Origin: Dehalobacter sp.
Lineage (GTDB): Bacteria; Bacillota; Desulfitobacteriia; Desulfitobacteriales; Syntrophobotulaceae
NCBI GenBank assembly: GCA_023667845.1
Contig: JAMPIU010000199.1
Coordinates: forward strand, 1-64,000
DNA: 64,000 bases
Reading direction: 5' to 3'
Within the stretch, counting starts at the first letter, position 1, and every line of letters begins with the position of its first letter. Both the position numbers and the translations under genes were made by a program. Positions 51,788 to 61,293 of the stretch are shown here, in pieces. The notes under the pieces are model-generated. The model was given only the letters and a program-made list of their open reading frames with translations, had not been told where the DNA came from and made no database searches.

Positions 51788-52927
51788 CTATATATTATCA
51801 CGGTTACTCGACGTGTCATTGTAGACTTTATGCTTTGAAAACAATTTTATTGAATCATCCATTTTTTGAAGGAAATAACCAATAATAAAAGCCAATGGTA
51901 ATGCAATTACTAACATTAGTAAATCGGAATAATACCCATTAATCCCAAGTTTATTTAAGCTAACGATGAAGAATTCCCACCATACTATATGAAAAAGATA
52001 AGTGGAATAAGCGCCATAGGAAACTTGGTTAAATATTTGTATTTTTTTAGATTTTAATGCCGGTACTATTTGTTTTACAGACCAATAGGCAATTAAACAG
52101 ATAGATACTAAGAATATATAATTAATTAATATGAATAATAATCCATTCAATACATTAACAATAGTTATTGTATGAACTGTTTCAGGAGTGCCACCGTTGA
52201 AAAATTTGAACATAATTAATAAGGACAAAAATAAAGATATTGATATAATTGGGATATATTTTTCATATCTACTATCGTAAAAGAGACTTATTTTTCTTAC
52301 AATAATCCCTGTCATAAATATACCAAAGAATTCATACATTAAATTAAAATCTGCCCGGAAAATTGCATAAAGTATCATCATTAAAAATATTATAATAATG
52401 GTTAATATAACCAATATTTTAGTATTTTTTGATATATATAATATAATAGGGTACATTATATAAAATATAAGGATGACACTGATAAACCACATAATTGGCA
52501 AACCGGGCCTGAGTATCCCTTGTAGACCTAATAAATTAATAATAATGGTAGTAAAACTAAAGTTAGAATCGGGGGATATCCAGTAAAAATACTTGAGGTA
52601 TCCAAAAACTATGACATAAGATAAAATAGCAAGCCAATATAGAGGGAAAATTCTGATAACTCTCTTTCTATAAAATTTAATAATATCACTAATGCCATCA
52701 AATTTAGAATTATTATGATACAGAACATAGCCAGATACAAAGAAAAATAATCCAAGACCAACGGTTCTTAGATAGGGCTCAAAATTGAAAATAAAATAAT
52801 AAATAAAACTATTTTTATCTATAAGATAGTTGTATAGATGATGAAATAATATTATAACGATCGCGATCGCTCTTAATACATCAATCTCATGCAACCATAT
52901 TTTTTGTTTCGATGATAAATCCGCCAA
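51788..52927 (-). CDS. Acyltransferase family 3 membrane protein
   Basis: 379 residues, about 10 membrane helices. The N-terminus WLHEIDVLRAIAIVIILFHHLYNY has the Arg and His pair of the acyltransferase_3 family, followed by GLGLFFFVSGYVLY and FPLYWLAILSYVI. Family members O-acylate (usually O-acetylate) cell-surface sugars. Start TTG 52927 with AGAAGTG upstream. It lies 14 bp after the GT2 gene on the same strand and is the last gene of a long minus-strand glycan operon (61.0 to 51.8 kb). Confidence 0.83.
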   Translation of the reverse strand: MADLSSKQKIWLHEIDVLRAIAIVIILFHHLYNYLIDKNSFIYYFIFNFEPYLRTVGLGLFFFVSGYVLYHNNSKFDGISDIIKFYRKRVIRIFPLYWLAILSYVIVFGYLKYFYWISPDSNFSFTTIIINLLGLQGILRPGLPIMWFISVILIFYIMYPIILYISKNTKILVILTIIIIFLMMILYAIFRADFNLMYEFFGIFMTGIIVRKISLFYDSRYEKYIPIISISLFLSLLIMFKFFNGGTPETVHTITIVNVLNGLLFILINYIFLVSICLIAYWSVKQIVPALKSKKIQIFNQVSYGAYSTYLFHIVWWEFFIVSLNKLGINGYYSDLLMLVIALPLAFIIGYFLQKMDDSIKLFSKHKVYNDTSSNRDNI

Positions 52928-52941
52928 TTTAGCACTTCTAA

Positions 52942-53913
52942 TTAGTTGCCTATTATTCTATGTGAAAACGTACTTATATTAAATTTTTGTTCATCTATAA
53001 AGCAGAACATTGGATATGGCAGCAGTGATAGTAAATACCATTTAATTTTTAACTTTAAATTTGTTTTTGTTTTACAATTTTTTAAAATTATTCGGGCATC
53101 CCGCCCATTTCCATATTGAACATTCCTCGTTGCCCTCAAGATTTCTTTTTTAAAAATATATTCACTCAGGTGTTTGGCGAACTCTGGCGAAACAGATCCT
53201 GAGCCTAAGGCAGTTCGGGCTGTTATCACAAAAGGTTCTTCACGATCAATAACAGGCCTCATTTCACATAAACGATTCGTAGACTCTCGATGATAGATAG
53301 CACCCACTTTCCAACTGAAGGCAACTGGGTACTTCAACGCAATTTTTCCCCAGAGATCATGATCTTCTCCAAACGAGTATCCTCTGGGAAACCCCCCCGC
53401 TTCAAAAAATATTTTTTTAGGGACACCAACGGCTGAAGTAGAAATTGGAGTTGCCCCATACACAGAGGATTCGAAATAATTGGGGATAAGCCCTTCCCAT
53501 GGTGGGCCGGGGATGCGCTGGTAATCATTCATTTTCATTTTTCCGTCAGGCATTGACATCATCAGAACCGTCGAGTATAAACCGGCCTCAGGAAATTTCT
53601 CCCGTAATGTACAAATCGTTCCAAGATGTATGGGTGTCCATTCGTCATCGGCATCAAGAAATGTTATTAACTCGGTTATAGCTTCATTAACGCCTCTGTT
53701 CCTCGCAGCTGATACACCCTGATTATCTTGCCTAACCAAACGTATGCGAGGGTCGTCAAACTCCTCGACAATTTTGACACCATTATCGGTCGAGCCATCA
53801 TCCACAATTATTACTTCAAAATCCTGGAAAGACTGGGCTAAGACCGAGTCCAGTGTACGTTTGATATACGCGCCTTTGTTATATAGCGGAATAATAACAG
53901 AGACTTGTGGCAT
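52942..53913 (-). CDS. Glycosyltransferase family 2
   Basis: 323 residues from the ATG at 53913, which follows GCAGG; an upstream TTG frame adds eight residues. GT-A motifs: VSVIIPLYNKGAYIKRTLDS, VIIVDDGSTDNG, and FLDADDEW (the DxD). The whole N-terminal 130 residues closely match the protein at 55883-56830, so the two are duplicates; the C-terminal parts differ more. Probably adds a sugar to the lipid-linked chain of this cluster. Confidence 0.88.
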   Translation of the reverse strand: MPQVSVIIPLYNKGAYIKRTLDSVLAQSFQDFEVIIVDDGSTDNGVKIVEEFDDPRIRLVRQDNQGVSAARNRGVNEAITELITFLDADDEWTPIHLGTICTLREKFPEAGLYSTVLMMSMPDGKMKMNDYQRIPGPPWEGLIPNYFESSVYGATPISTSAVGVPKKIFFEAGGFPRGYSFGEDHDLWGKIALKYPVAFSWKVGAIYHRESTNRLCEMRPVIDREEPFVITARTALGSGSVSPEFAKHLSEYIFKKEILRATRNVQYGNGRDARIILKNCKTKTNLKLKIKWYLLSLLPYPMFCFIDEQKFNISTFSHRIIGN

Positions 53914-53979
53914 AATACCTGCTTCATTATATGTCAATTCGAGAAAATAATCATCGCTACATATTTAATTACTATGCAT

Positions 53980-54957
53980 TCAGGCTGGCTCTAACTTAAC
54001 GTTATCTACTAATCCAATATTCCAGAGGTTGTTACGACTCATGGCACTATACCATATTTTATATTTATCATCGACTTTAACAAACGAGGATTTGTATATT
54101 TTACCATTATCCCATCCGGATATTGATGGACTTAGTAATGGATCGGAAGAAGCGAGTGCCCAATTTAGCCCATCATTAGAGGATAGGAAAAACAGTTCAT
54201 AAAGATCCTGCGGGGTGTTAGCGGTCATTAACATTTGATAGATGCCATCGATCTTTTTTATTTCCGAATGCCAGAGACGATAGCCTTCGATATAACATGT
54301 TACAGTACCATCTTCTATCCAGTGAATGGCATCATCAGATGTGAAATGTAACATTTTCCCGGTTTTCATGTCATGTCCCCAACATTCCCATGTAAACTCA
54401 TTAAAGTGGAATGATGGTGATCGAATCCAGGGCAAATCAGTTAATATGGGCGTAGTCCAGGAATCCGGATGAGTCGATGTAATAAAATATATTCTATTAA
54501 TTAAAGTACGTGAAAATCTACGTGATGGCCGATCATTATATCGATAAAATAGGTATAAAGTTGAGCCAGCAAATGCAATATTAGGGTCCGAATGAAAACC
54601 GACAGAAGGTTGGGGTACTATAGGGTCTGGCTGGTCCGCCCATTGATACCATTCAACACCGTCATCGGACCCTCGTAATGAAGGATTCTCGAAGTGATCA
54701 TCGCCGTCTGGAAAGGGCGTATAAACCATAATATAACGATAGTCGTTCCAGAGGCTATCCACGCATATAACGCAAGGGTGTATGCATTGTCCACTACCGT
54801 CATAGGTCGAAATGTTGAGGTGATTAAAGGCATTGGACAGGCTGCCAGTTCTTTGTGTAATCGTTTGATCGACTGAAGCCATTTTATTGTTTTTATTTAT
54901 ATGACCCCGTTTAAGGTCGTTGATTTGCGATAGAATATTCTTTAAATAGCCTGACAT
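53980..54957 (-). CDS. Predicted glycosidase-like five-bladed propeller (GH43/GH32-like)
   Basis: 325 residues. Repeats of the pattern seen in propeller glycosidases: YTPFPDGDDHFENPSL, DPNIAFAGSTLYLFYRYN, WHSEIKKIDGIYQMLMTAN, LFFLSSNDGLNW and YKIWYSAMS, ending IGLVDNVKLEP. An Asp-Pro-Asn-like start of a blade and acidic residues are typical, but I cannot point to the catalytic triad. No signal peptide is seen, so it may act inside the cell or be part of synthesis. The family call is moderate; it could be a non-catalytic propeller. Confidence 0.5.
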   Translation of the reverse strand: MSGYLKNILSQINDLKRGHINKNNKMASVDQTITQRTGSLSNAFNHLNISTYDGSGQCIHPCVICVDSLWNDYRYIMVYTPFPDGDDHFENPSLRGSDDGVEWYQWADQPDPIVPQPSVGFHSDPNIAFAGSTLYLFYRYNDRPSRRFSRTLINRIYFITSTHPDSWTTPILTDLPWIRSPSFHFNEFTWECWGHDMKTGKMLHFTSDDAIHWIEDGTVTCYIEGYRLWHSEIKKIDGIYQMLMTANTPQDLYELFFLSSNDGLNWALASSDPLLSPSISGWDNGKIYKSSFVKVDDKYKIWYSAMSRNNLWNIGLVDNVKLEPA

Positions 54958-55013
54958 TTTATCGAATCCAGATAATTCTAATCATTACACTAAAGACAAT
55001 ATAATCTATCCCT

Positions 55014-55874
55014 TTATTTTCCATTATGAAATGGGCAAGACTCCAGAAGCATGTCCAGGTCAATATCAATCTTATAGTTATGGAACGAGTTAAGGATTGT
55101 ATCGATTGTAGTTTTATTTTTTATCAATAAAGGTTCTTCATCAGTTCTTCCTACAGATGCAAAATAATCCCAGAATTTAAAGTCATTGCCTCCTACACCT
55201 TCGGATAGTTTTATCCAAGTCGACGGAATTCCATAAGCATCAGCAGCGATTACCCCATGTAAAGAACTAGATGCAATATATTTACAACTACAAATCTGGT
55301 CAACAACATTGTTTATTGAACTCTCGATATCTATTATTTTTATCTCTGGATAGTTAACAGCATCGTTGATAAAATTGTTTCTTTTATCAACGTAGTGAGG
55401 TATGATCCCTAGTTTATGGGTGGATTTTATTTCTGGATTGTAGAATTTTGGGTACAGTAATGCCGGGTCACCATAAACCTCAGGGCAATTAATACCCTGA
55501 TTTAATAAAAGACTGCGGGTTAAAGGACCTCTGACAGCGTTAATCTTTTTTGGCGTTGCCGAAAGCTTGCTTGATTCGGAAATAAAGCCTGGTCCCCATA
55601 CAATAGTGTTTTTTATTAATCGGTTAGATGCGCCGATAATATCTAATATACTACCAATTACAGCATAAACTGGTCGTTGACGCAAATTAAAAGAACTTTC
55701 ATTCATCAATATTGGCTCTTTTCCTGACAATAGCCGGATAATTATTGGATTAAGCGCATCGCCCCAGTTTTTATTACTTTCCCACCAGAAAGCACAGATA
55801 GTATTGGAATCATCACTAAATGTAGCCTTTATACTATTAATTATTTGACTCCTGACATACCGGGTTTGAACCAT
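55014..55874 (-). CDS. Polysaccharide pyruvyl transferase family
   Basis: 286 residues, GT-B-like fold family that moves pyruvate from PEP to a sugar. Segments: WWESNKNWGDALNPIIIRLL (the usual N-terminal NxGDxLN-type motif), IVWGPGFISES, AVRGPLTRSLL, VYGDPALLYP, and a late SSSLHGVIAADAYGIPSTW with the conserved SxHG. The ATG at 55874 lies 8 bp after the GT2 stop. Pyruvyl groups give acidic surface sugars. One of two such genes; the other is at 56832. Confidence 0.82.
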   Translation of the reverse strand: MVQTRYVRSQIINSIKATFSDDSNTICAFWWESNKNWGDALNPIIIRLLSGKEPILMNESSFNLRQRPVYAVIGSILDIIGASNRLIKNTIVWGPGFISESSKLSATPKKINAVRGPLTRSLLLNQGINCPEVYGDPALLYPKFYNPEIKSTHKLGIIPHYVDKRNNFINDAVNYPEIKIIDIESSINNVVDQICSCKYIASSSLHGVIAADAYGIPSTWIKLSEGVGGNDFKFWDYFASVGRTDEEPLLIKNKTTIDTILNSFHNYKIDIDLDMLLESCPFHNGK

Positions 55875-55882
55875 GATTTAAC

Positions 55883-56830
55883 CTATTTTAGGAATCTGTT
55901 CTTTTGCTTTTGTAAGAATAATAGCCATGGATACGGTAATTTAGCTAGTATTAACCATTGCATCTTTAGTCGGTAAAATCGTTTTGTTTTACATTGGCGT
56001 AATATTGCCTCTGCAGTTTTACCATTTCCAGAAAGCACGTTTCTTATAGCTCTCCTGATTTCTCTTCCATAAATATACTCATTGAGGGGCTCGATGAATT
56101 CTGGTGAAACCTCACCTCTGTTCAAAGCACTACGGGCAGTCTTAACAAATGGCTCTTCGTAGTCTATCGGGCACCCTCTATAAGAAATATTATTTATAGC
56201 GTCCAGATGGTATATAGCCCCTAACTGCCAGCTAAAGGCAACTGGATGTTTTAACGCAATTCTCCCGAATAAATCAAGGTCTTCCGCCCACCAGTATCCC
56301 TGAGGAAACCCTCCGGCTTCAACAATCACTCTTTTAGGCATGCATACGCTAGAACAATTTACTGGGGTATATCCAATAGTTGATGATCTAAAATAGTTCG
56401 GGATTATCCCTTCCCAGGGTGGTTCGGGCATACATCTATATTTATTCAAATGTAGCTTACCATCGGATGTTAATATTCTAAAGGCTGTTGAATACATGCC
56501 TGCTTCAGGATGTTTTTCTCTTAGTCTCTGAATAGTTTCTAAATGAATAGGCGTCCACTCATCATCGGCATCTAGAAATGCAATAAACTCAGTAGCTGCT
56601 TCGTGGACTCCTTTATTTCTAGCCGCTGAGACTCCCTGATTCTCTTGCGCAATCAAACGTATCCGGGGATCACCGAATCTCCTGACAACCTCTACACCAT
56701 TATCGGTTGAACCATCATCCACAACCACCACTTCAAAGTCCTGAAATGATTGGGTGAGTACTGAGTTAATTGCTCGTGCAATATAGGAACCTTTGTTATA
56801 GAGCGGGATAACGACAGAGAGAGCCGGCAC
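55883..56830 (-). CDS. Glycosyltransferase family 2
   Basis: 315 residues from the GTG at 56830, two bases after the stop of the previous gene and with GGGGAGTG upstream; a TTG 15 bp earlier overlaps that gene. Motifs: SVVIPLYNKGSYIARAINS, VVVDDGSTDNG, FLDADDEW. Very similar to 52942-53913 over the first 130 residues, including DPRIRL and QGVSAARN. One of a duplicated pair embedded in the pyruvyl-transferase cluster. Confidence 0.87.
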   Translation of the reverse strand: MPALSVVIPLYNKGSYIARAINSVLTQSFQDFEVVVVDDGSTDNGVEVVRRFGDPRIRLIAQENQGVSAARNKGVHEAATEFIAFLDADDEWTPIHLETIQRLREKHPEAGMYSTAFRILTSDGKLHLNKYRCMPEPPWEGIIPNYFRSSTIGYTPVNCSSVCMPKRVIVEAGGFPQGYWWAEDLDLFGRIALKHPVAFSWQLGAIYHLDAINNISYRGCPIDYEEPFVKTARSALNRGEVSPEFIEPLNEYIYGREIRRAIRNVLSGNGKTAEAILRQCKTKRFYRLKMQWLILAKLPYPWLLFLQKQKNRFLK

Positions 56831-56831
56831 C

Positions 56832-58085
56832 TTAACACTCCCCAATAATTTGTTTCAGCATCATTCCGGCGTTCATTGCTTTTCTCTGAACCATCGGGAT
56901 CCGTTCCTCAAGTTCTTTTTTAATTGATGTATGCTGGTTCAGCATTGAAGTAACCAAGCTATATATTCCATTAACATTTATGTCTTTAGGATCTAGACAA
57001 TAGTCAGCATGGTTAAAAATATCTCTATTAATTCCTTGAGCTTTAATGCTATAGGCAAAACTCAAAGTGGGAACACACGATGATAAAGCAGCTATAGTTG
57101 AGTGAGTCCTGGCACCGGCAAAGATCGTCATCCTGCTAATAATCCATTTAGTCTCGGCCGCATTAAATATTGGTGGGATTAATACAATATTCTTATTTTC
57201 ATGAATTAGGGATAAAACCTTTTTCATAAAGATGTAGTCATTATTGTTTGTCCCTGTTTCAGTTACGTGTGGAATCAAATAAACAGGGATTTCGGTTTTT
57301 AATGCTATAGTTTGTATAATTTGTGATGAAAGTTTAATCCATTGCTCTTGATCTCCAGAAGTGATGTATTTTGCCATGAGTGGACTAAGATTAATGCCGA
57401 TTGCGTCTTTATTCATAGGAACTAAATCATCGATGCCATTGGGCTTTACCGGATCTAAAAGGAACGCAGGATCTGCAGAACTGTGAATATTTTTTTTGAC
57501 ACCAATATTATTGAGATAACTAATAGTGATCGATTCTCTTGCAAAGATTCCCGTTACTTTTCGTAAATGGTCACTCATATACTGCTCGTAACGAGGCATC
57601 GCTGTGAATGGACCAACCGATACCCCCCACAGGATAATTGGTTTACTTCGCTTATTGACAAAATCATCGAGGTCCGTGAAACGTTTTGGAACTCCATAAT
57701 CAAGGGAATAATTATCTCCACCAATTGAAAGAACAGCATTTGAATCTGATAAATAAGGTAACATATCGTGATATCCCCACGAGGTAGGGATTCCGCTATA
57801 TAAACGATGCAAAATTCCTGACCAAATCATTGGATTCCAAATATTTTTTATTGCTATTCTTTTGTCTAACCTATGATAAGCTATGTGAGTAATTGCATCA
57901 TCTGTCTCCCATAAGCACTGTTCATTAAATTGCTGTTCGGATATGAAATGACTAAGACAGATAAATTTTGGGTTTTTAAAATGTCCCCGCAAAGTTTTTA
58001 CTGTACCGCGGACTATTGCCTCACAGCCCCTGTTCTCATATGGACCATTTCCAGCAAGAATGAATAAAGGATTTTTTTCAATTAT
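56832..58085 (-). CDS. Polysaccharide pyruvyl transferase family, apparent ATA start
   Basis: The first normal start codon (TTG 57992) would remove the conserved N-terminus LFILAGNGPYENRGCEAI, which is the standard beginning of this family. The frame stays open to ATA 58085, which has GGGGGG 7 nt upstream and overlaps the stop of the previous gene; ATT 58082 is the next option. From ATA it is 417 residues. Further segments: PIILWGVSVGPFTA, IFARESITISYLNN, DPAFLLDP, and AGARTHSTIAALSSCVPTL near the C-terminus. It should add ketal pyruvate to a glycan. Either the start is a real ATA or this is a mutated ATG. Confidence 0.8.
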   Translation of the reverse strand: MIEKNPLFILAGNGPYENRGCEAIVRGTVKTLRGHFKNPKFICLSHFISEQQFNEQCLWETDDAITHIAYHRLDKRIAIKNIWNPMIWSGILHRLYSGIPTSWGYHDMLPYLSDSNAVLSIGGDNYSLDYGVPKRFTDLDDFVNKRSKPIILWGVSVGPFTAMPRYEQYMSDHLRKVTGIFARESITISYLNNIGVKKNIHSSADPAFLLDPVKPNGIDDLVPMNKDAIGINLSPLMAKYITSGDQEQWIKLSSQIIQTIALKTEIPVYLIPHVTETGTNNNDYIFMKKVLSLIHENKNIVLIPPIFNAAETKWIISRMTIFAGARTHSTIAALSSCVPTLSFAYSIKAQGINRDIFNHADYCLDPKDINVNGIYSLVTSMLNQHTSIKKELEERIPMVQRKAMNAGMMLKQIIGEC

Positions 58086-59460
58086 AGCGTGACCCCCCAG
58101 TTTTTTTCCTGATCATTCGAAGGATTAGAGCGATATTTCTTGAGATACATTCACAATTTTTTTTCTGTCTCAAATATGGTTGTAATCCTTCAGTGAATTG
58201 TTCCATGCTAGTATCTGCTGTATTCCACAGATTTCTGCTCAAGACTTGCATTCGCTCCATCAAAGCAATTTCTCGTCGTAGCAATGGATTTTTTAATTTT
58301 ACTGGTACCACACGTTTTCGTAGAGTTTTCCTTTTCAACCGTCGATCTTGGTAAAGCCTATGTGCCAAAAATCGACGTTTATTTTCAATGACACTTCTCT
58401 GACTCTGTATTATCTTTTCAATAGGGATAGAATTTAAGGATATACTATGTGAGCCAACGCCAGTATTTATCAGATTCGCTATTAAGGGTGAACGTACTAA
58501 TACAAGACTCGTCCCTTTACTATCATGAGAATATTCCATTAGCCATGCATCCATACAAACAATATCTGCACATTCAGCAAACACATCATCACAATAATTA
58601 CATGCTTTAGGCGTAAACCAACGATTTAACCATACATTCGATACACCGTCTTTCCAAAAAATTTTTTTCTCCTCGTAATTATCATCAGTGAAAGTAAAAT
58701 TAAAATTACTTGCAGGTTGATCTGGGCTTTTTTCTCTATAGCGCACAGACATTATTTTACCATTAACACCAGCTAGGGTAGCTATGTAATCTGTAAAATA
58801 CTTATTTTTCATTTGTCCACAGACTAGACCAATTGTTATTATTATTCGTTCATTCAATTTTTTATTTTTTAATTGTGCAAGTCTGATAGCTTTAACAAAG
58901 CATGGTAGACCAACAATTGCATACTTTCCTGGCGTACTTAGTACAAATCTAATAACGTCCGACATCTCAACTGGATAGTAGACTGACCCTGCACCCATAC
59001 GGGGTTTTTCTGGAGTATTAATAATTGAAAATGTGAAGAGCTTTTCTGGATCATCGTTTGGAGTAACACAAATCGCAAAATCTATGATTTTTTCTTCGAG
59101 TAATTTCTCTAAAAGCCAAGTTACTATCCCACCAGATGAACCTATTGAGCGGTGAATGTCGTCTGCATATCCTGCATAGGTAGATAGATAGTATCCAGTT
59201 TCATCACAGTGCAACATCTCTGGAACTGATCCATAGAAATTTTTTCCAATAATACTCTCGTCAAAATCCGAATCGATGAATGGGCAGACTTTTAGACATA
59301 TTCCACATTCTCTGTTACAGGGATCGGTCTCTACCGGTGTGTACTCGCCATTAGGATTCCACTTCATCACGATGTTTTTTGTGGGACAAAGGGCCGCACA
59401 TATACCGCACCCAATACAGAGTTCCTTTTTTACAACCTCTGTGATGACCGTAGACTTTAT
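58078..59460 (-). CDS. FrhB-like iron-sulfur protein (F420 hydrogenase beta-subunit family), apparent ATA start
   Basis: 460 residues from ATA 59460. A normal start appears only at GTG 59370, which would cut off the first ferredoxin motif. With the ATA start the N-terminus holds CIGCGICAALCPTKN and later CNRECGICLKVCPF, two 4Fe-4S motifs, followed by the FrhB/coenzyme F420-binding domain with GSSGGIVTWLLE, GLPCFVKAIRLAQLKN, and YCDDVFAECADIV. AGGAGGG lies 7 nt before the ATA and the ATA overlaps the flippase stop (ATATAA). In surface-polysaccharide clusters such proteins accompany pyruvyl transferases; a redox role is inference. Confidence 0.78.
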   Translation of the reverse strand: MKSTVITEVVKKELCIGCGICAALCPTKNIVMKWNPNGEYTPVETDPCNRECGICLKVCPFIDSDFDESIIGKNFYGSVPEMLHCDETGYYLSTYAGYADDIHRSIGSSGGIVTWLLEKLLEEKIIDFAICVTPNDDPEKLFTFSIINTPEKPRMGAGSVYYPVEMSDVIRFVLSTPGKYAIVGLPCFVKAIRLAQLKNKKLNERIIITIGLVCGQMKNKYFTDYIATLAGVNGKIMSVRYREKSPDQPASNFNFTFTDDNYEEKKIFWKDGVSNVWLNRWFTPKACNYCDDVFAECADIVCMDAWLMEYSHDSKGTSLVLVRSPLIANLINTGVGSHSISLNSIPIEKIIQSQRSVIENKRRFLAHRLYQDRRLKRKTLRKRVVPVKLKNPLLRREIALMERMQVLSRNLWNTADTSMEQFTEGLQPYLRQKKNCECISRNIALILRMIRKKTGGSRYN

Positions 59461-61016
59461 ATGATTACCCTCCTGAGACGCTCTGGCACATAGGTACTAA
59501 ATAGTCCACGCTCAAACATAGATAAGCTAAATTTCCATATAAAAATCAAGTATACAATCCCCAAGATACTCCCTATTAATAATAGTGCCATAAAAGAGGT
59601 AATTGGGACAAAGATACCAATTAAGTAACATAACATAGCTAGAACAATGGTAACAATTATTCCAGGTAAAACTGGTTCTATAAAGGTTAATGCATTAATA
59701 CCCATTACCTTAGAAGCATACCATGGCGTAAAAATGGCGTTTTTCAGTGTGAGTACGATCGCTCCTGCAGCGGCTACTCCATAGAAGCCCCATCCAGCAA
59801 CAAGAGGAAGCGAAATCGCAAGAACAACATTTAGACCTCCCATCAAGAATGTCACCATCCCTGGTAACCGGATTTTATTATAAGCAACGTTAATTGAGAA
59901 AAGAGGGATTACAGCAAGATTAATTGTAAGGTGTAATGTCATAAGAATAACTAGAGGAGCAAGGGAGACATACTGACTTCCTACCCATACCGTCAGGATT
60001 TGAGGGGCAAACCCACACAAGAGCCCGATTGGAAAAGCTATTAAAAGCCCAACTAATTTTACAGCGCTTTTCATCATTTTAATTAGTGAATTAACCTGAC
60101 CTTTAGCGTAATAAGTAAAGGTCATTGGGGTAAGCACCCCTGAAATTGTATTAACTACACTTCGTAAGAGTACTGCTACCTGGAGAGCAACTGCATATTG
60201 TCCAGTAGGTGTAGCTCCAAATAACAAATTCACAACTACAAGATCAATCTGTAGGAATAGAACAGTACCAATGTTATTTACCAACGACCACCAACTCATA
60301 GTACTGAGGTCCTTTAGTCGAGACTTATCAATTGAATGAATTGAAATTTTAAGGTGAGGACACACTCTCTTTGATAAAATCAAGGCCACAAATGAAGCAG
60401 AAATTGCACCAACCATTATCGCTATTCCTACAAAAGCAAGGCTAGGGCCATAAAGTTTGAACAATAGAATGATTAACCCTGTCTGTACAAGGATGCTTAT
60501 AATATTGACGATGTTTTGATAGTCAAGCCGGTTATAAGCAAATAGTTGTACTGTAAAATTACCATACCATGAGCGAATCATGAATGCTGCAAAAACGCCA
60601 AGAAAGAGCAGAATGGCATCGTTCTCCTGTCCGACGGGGATGTTAAAGATTCTTGGGATAAAATAAGAAATTATTATCGTCACCGGTGTCATTAAAAGAA
60701 TGACAGCAGAAAGCCCAAATACCGCAGTGTTAAATGTTCGGTTTGCCGCTACGTAATCTTCCTTATGGAGATCCACCGTTAGGTATCGGGAGACAGCAGA
60801 GTTTATTGATCCGATAACATAACCAACATAGCCCGTAATTGACGTAGCAAGAGGAATAATACCATAAGCAGCAATGCCTAGAGTTGAGATAAAATAAGGC
60901 ACAAGGAGTATTCCAATAATCATATTAATAATAAAATAAGCTGCATTTGCTATGAAATTTTTAGGAAATTGAGCAATGAATGCCTTATTTGTCTCGGATT
61001 CAGCATAAGATGGCAT
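59457..61016 (-). CDS. Oligosaccharide flippase (Wzx-like)
   Basis: 519 residues with about 14 membrane helices. Segments FIANAAYFIINMIIGILLVP and YGIIPLATSITGYVGYVIGS at the N-terminus and AVLLRSVVNTISGVL in the middle fit the polysaccharide-biosynthesis flippase family. It is the first gene of the minus-strand operon from 61.0 to 51.8 kb; the ATG at 61016 follows GAGGGT. Second flippase in the window, matching the idea of two separate glycan units. The C-terminal tail is short. Confidence 0.83.
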   Translation of the reverse strand: MPSYAESETNKAFIAQFPKNFIANAAYFIINMIIGILLVPYFISTLGIAAYGIIPLATSITGYVGYVIGSINSAVSRYLTVDLHKEDYVAANRTFNTAVFGLSAVILLMTPVTIIISYFIPRIFNIPVGQENDAILLFLGVFAAFMIRSWYGNFTVQLFAYNRLDYQNIVNIISILVQTGLIILLFKLYGPSLAFVGIAIMVGAISASFVALILSKRVCPHLKISIHSIDKSRLKDLSTMSWWSLVNNIGTVLFLQIDLVVVNLLFGATPTGQYAVALQVAVLLRSVVNTISGVLTPMTFTYYAKGQVNSLIKMMKSAVKLVGLLIAFPIGLLCGFAPQILTVWVGSQYVSLAPLVILMTLHLTINLAVIPLFSINVAYNKIRLPGMVTFLMGGLNVVLAISLPLVAGWGFYGVAAAGAIVLTLKNAIFTPWYASKVMGINALTFIEPVLPGIIVTIVLAMLCYLIGIFVPITSFMALLLIGSILGIVYLIFIWKFSLSMFERGLFSTYVPERLRRVII

Positions 61017-61293
61017 TACTTACCCTCAAAAGGTGTTATTATAATTCCACTACCCCTTACTATGTTTTTGATATAGACGTCACGCTATATTTTAATTGTG
61101 TTGAACTATGGTTATATGAGTTTAGTCTAGTTATGGGTATATTTATCTTTGCTAAGTTCAATTTATATTAAAAATAATAAATCTAATTCTTATTATAACA
61201 ATAATATGTGAAAGCTATGCCTATATATCTATTTTATAAAAGTACAAGAGGAAATATTTTAAATAATTAAGGTTTAATCTGCTGTGATAGTTC

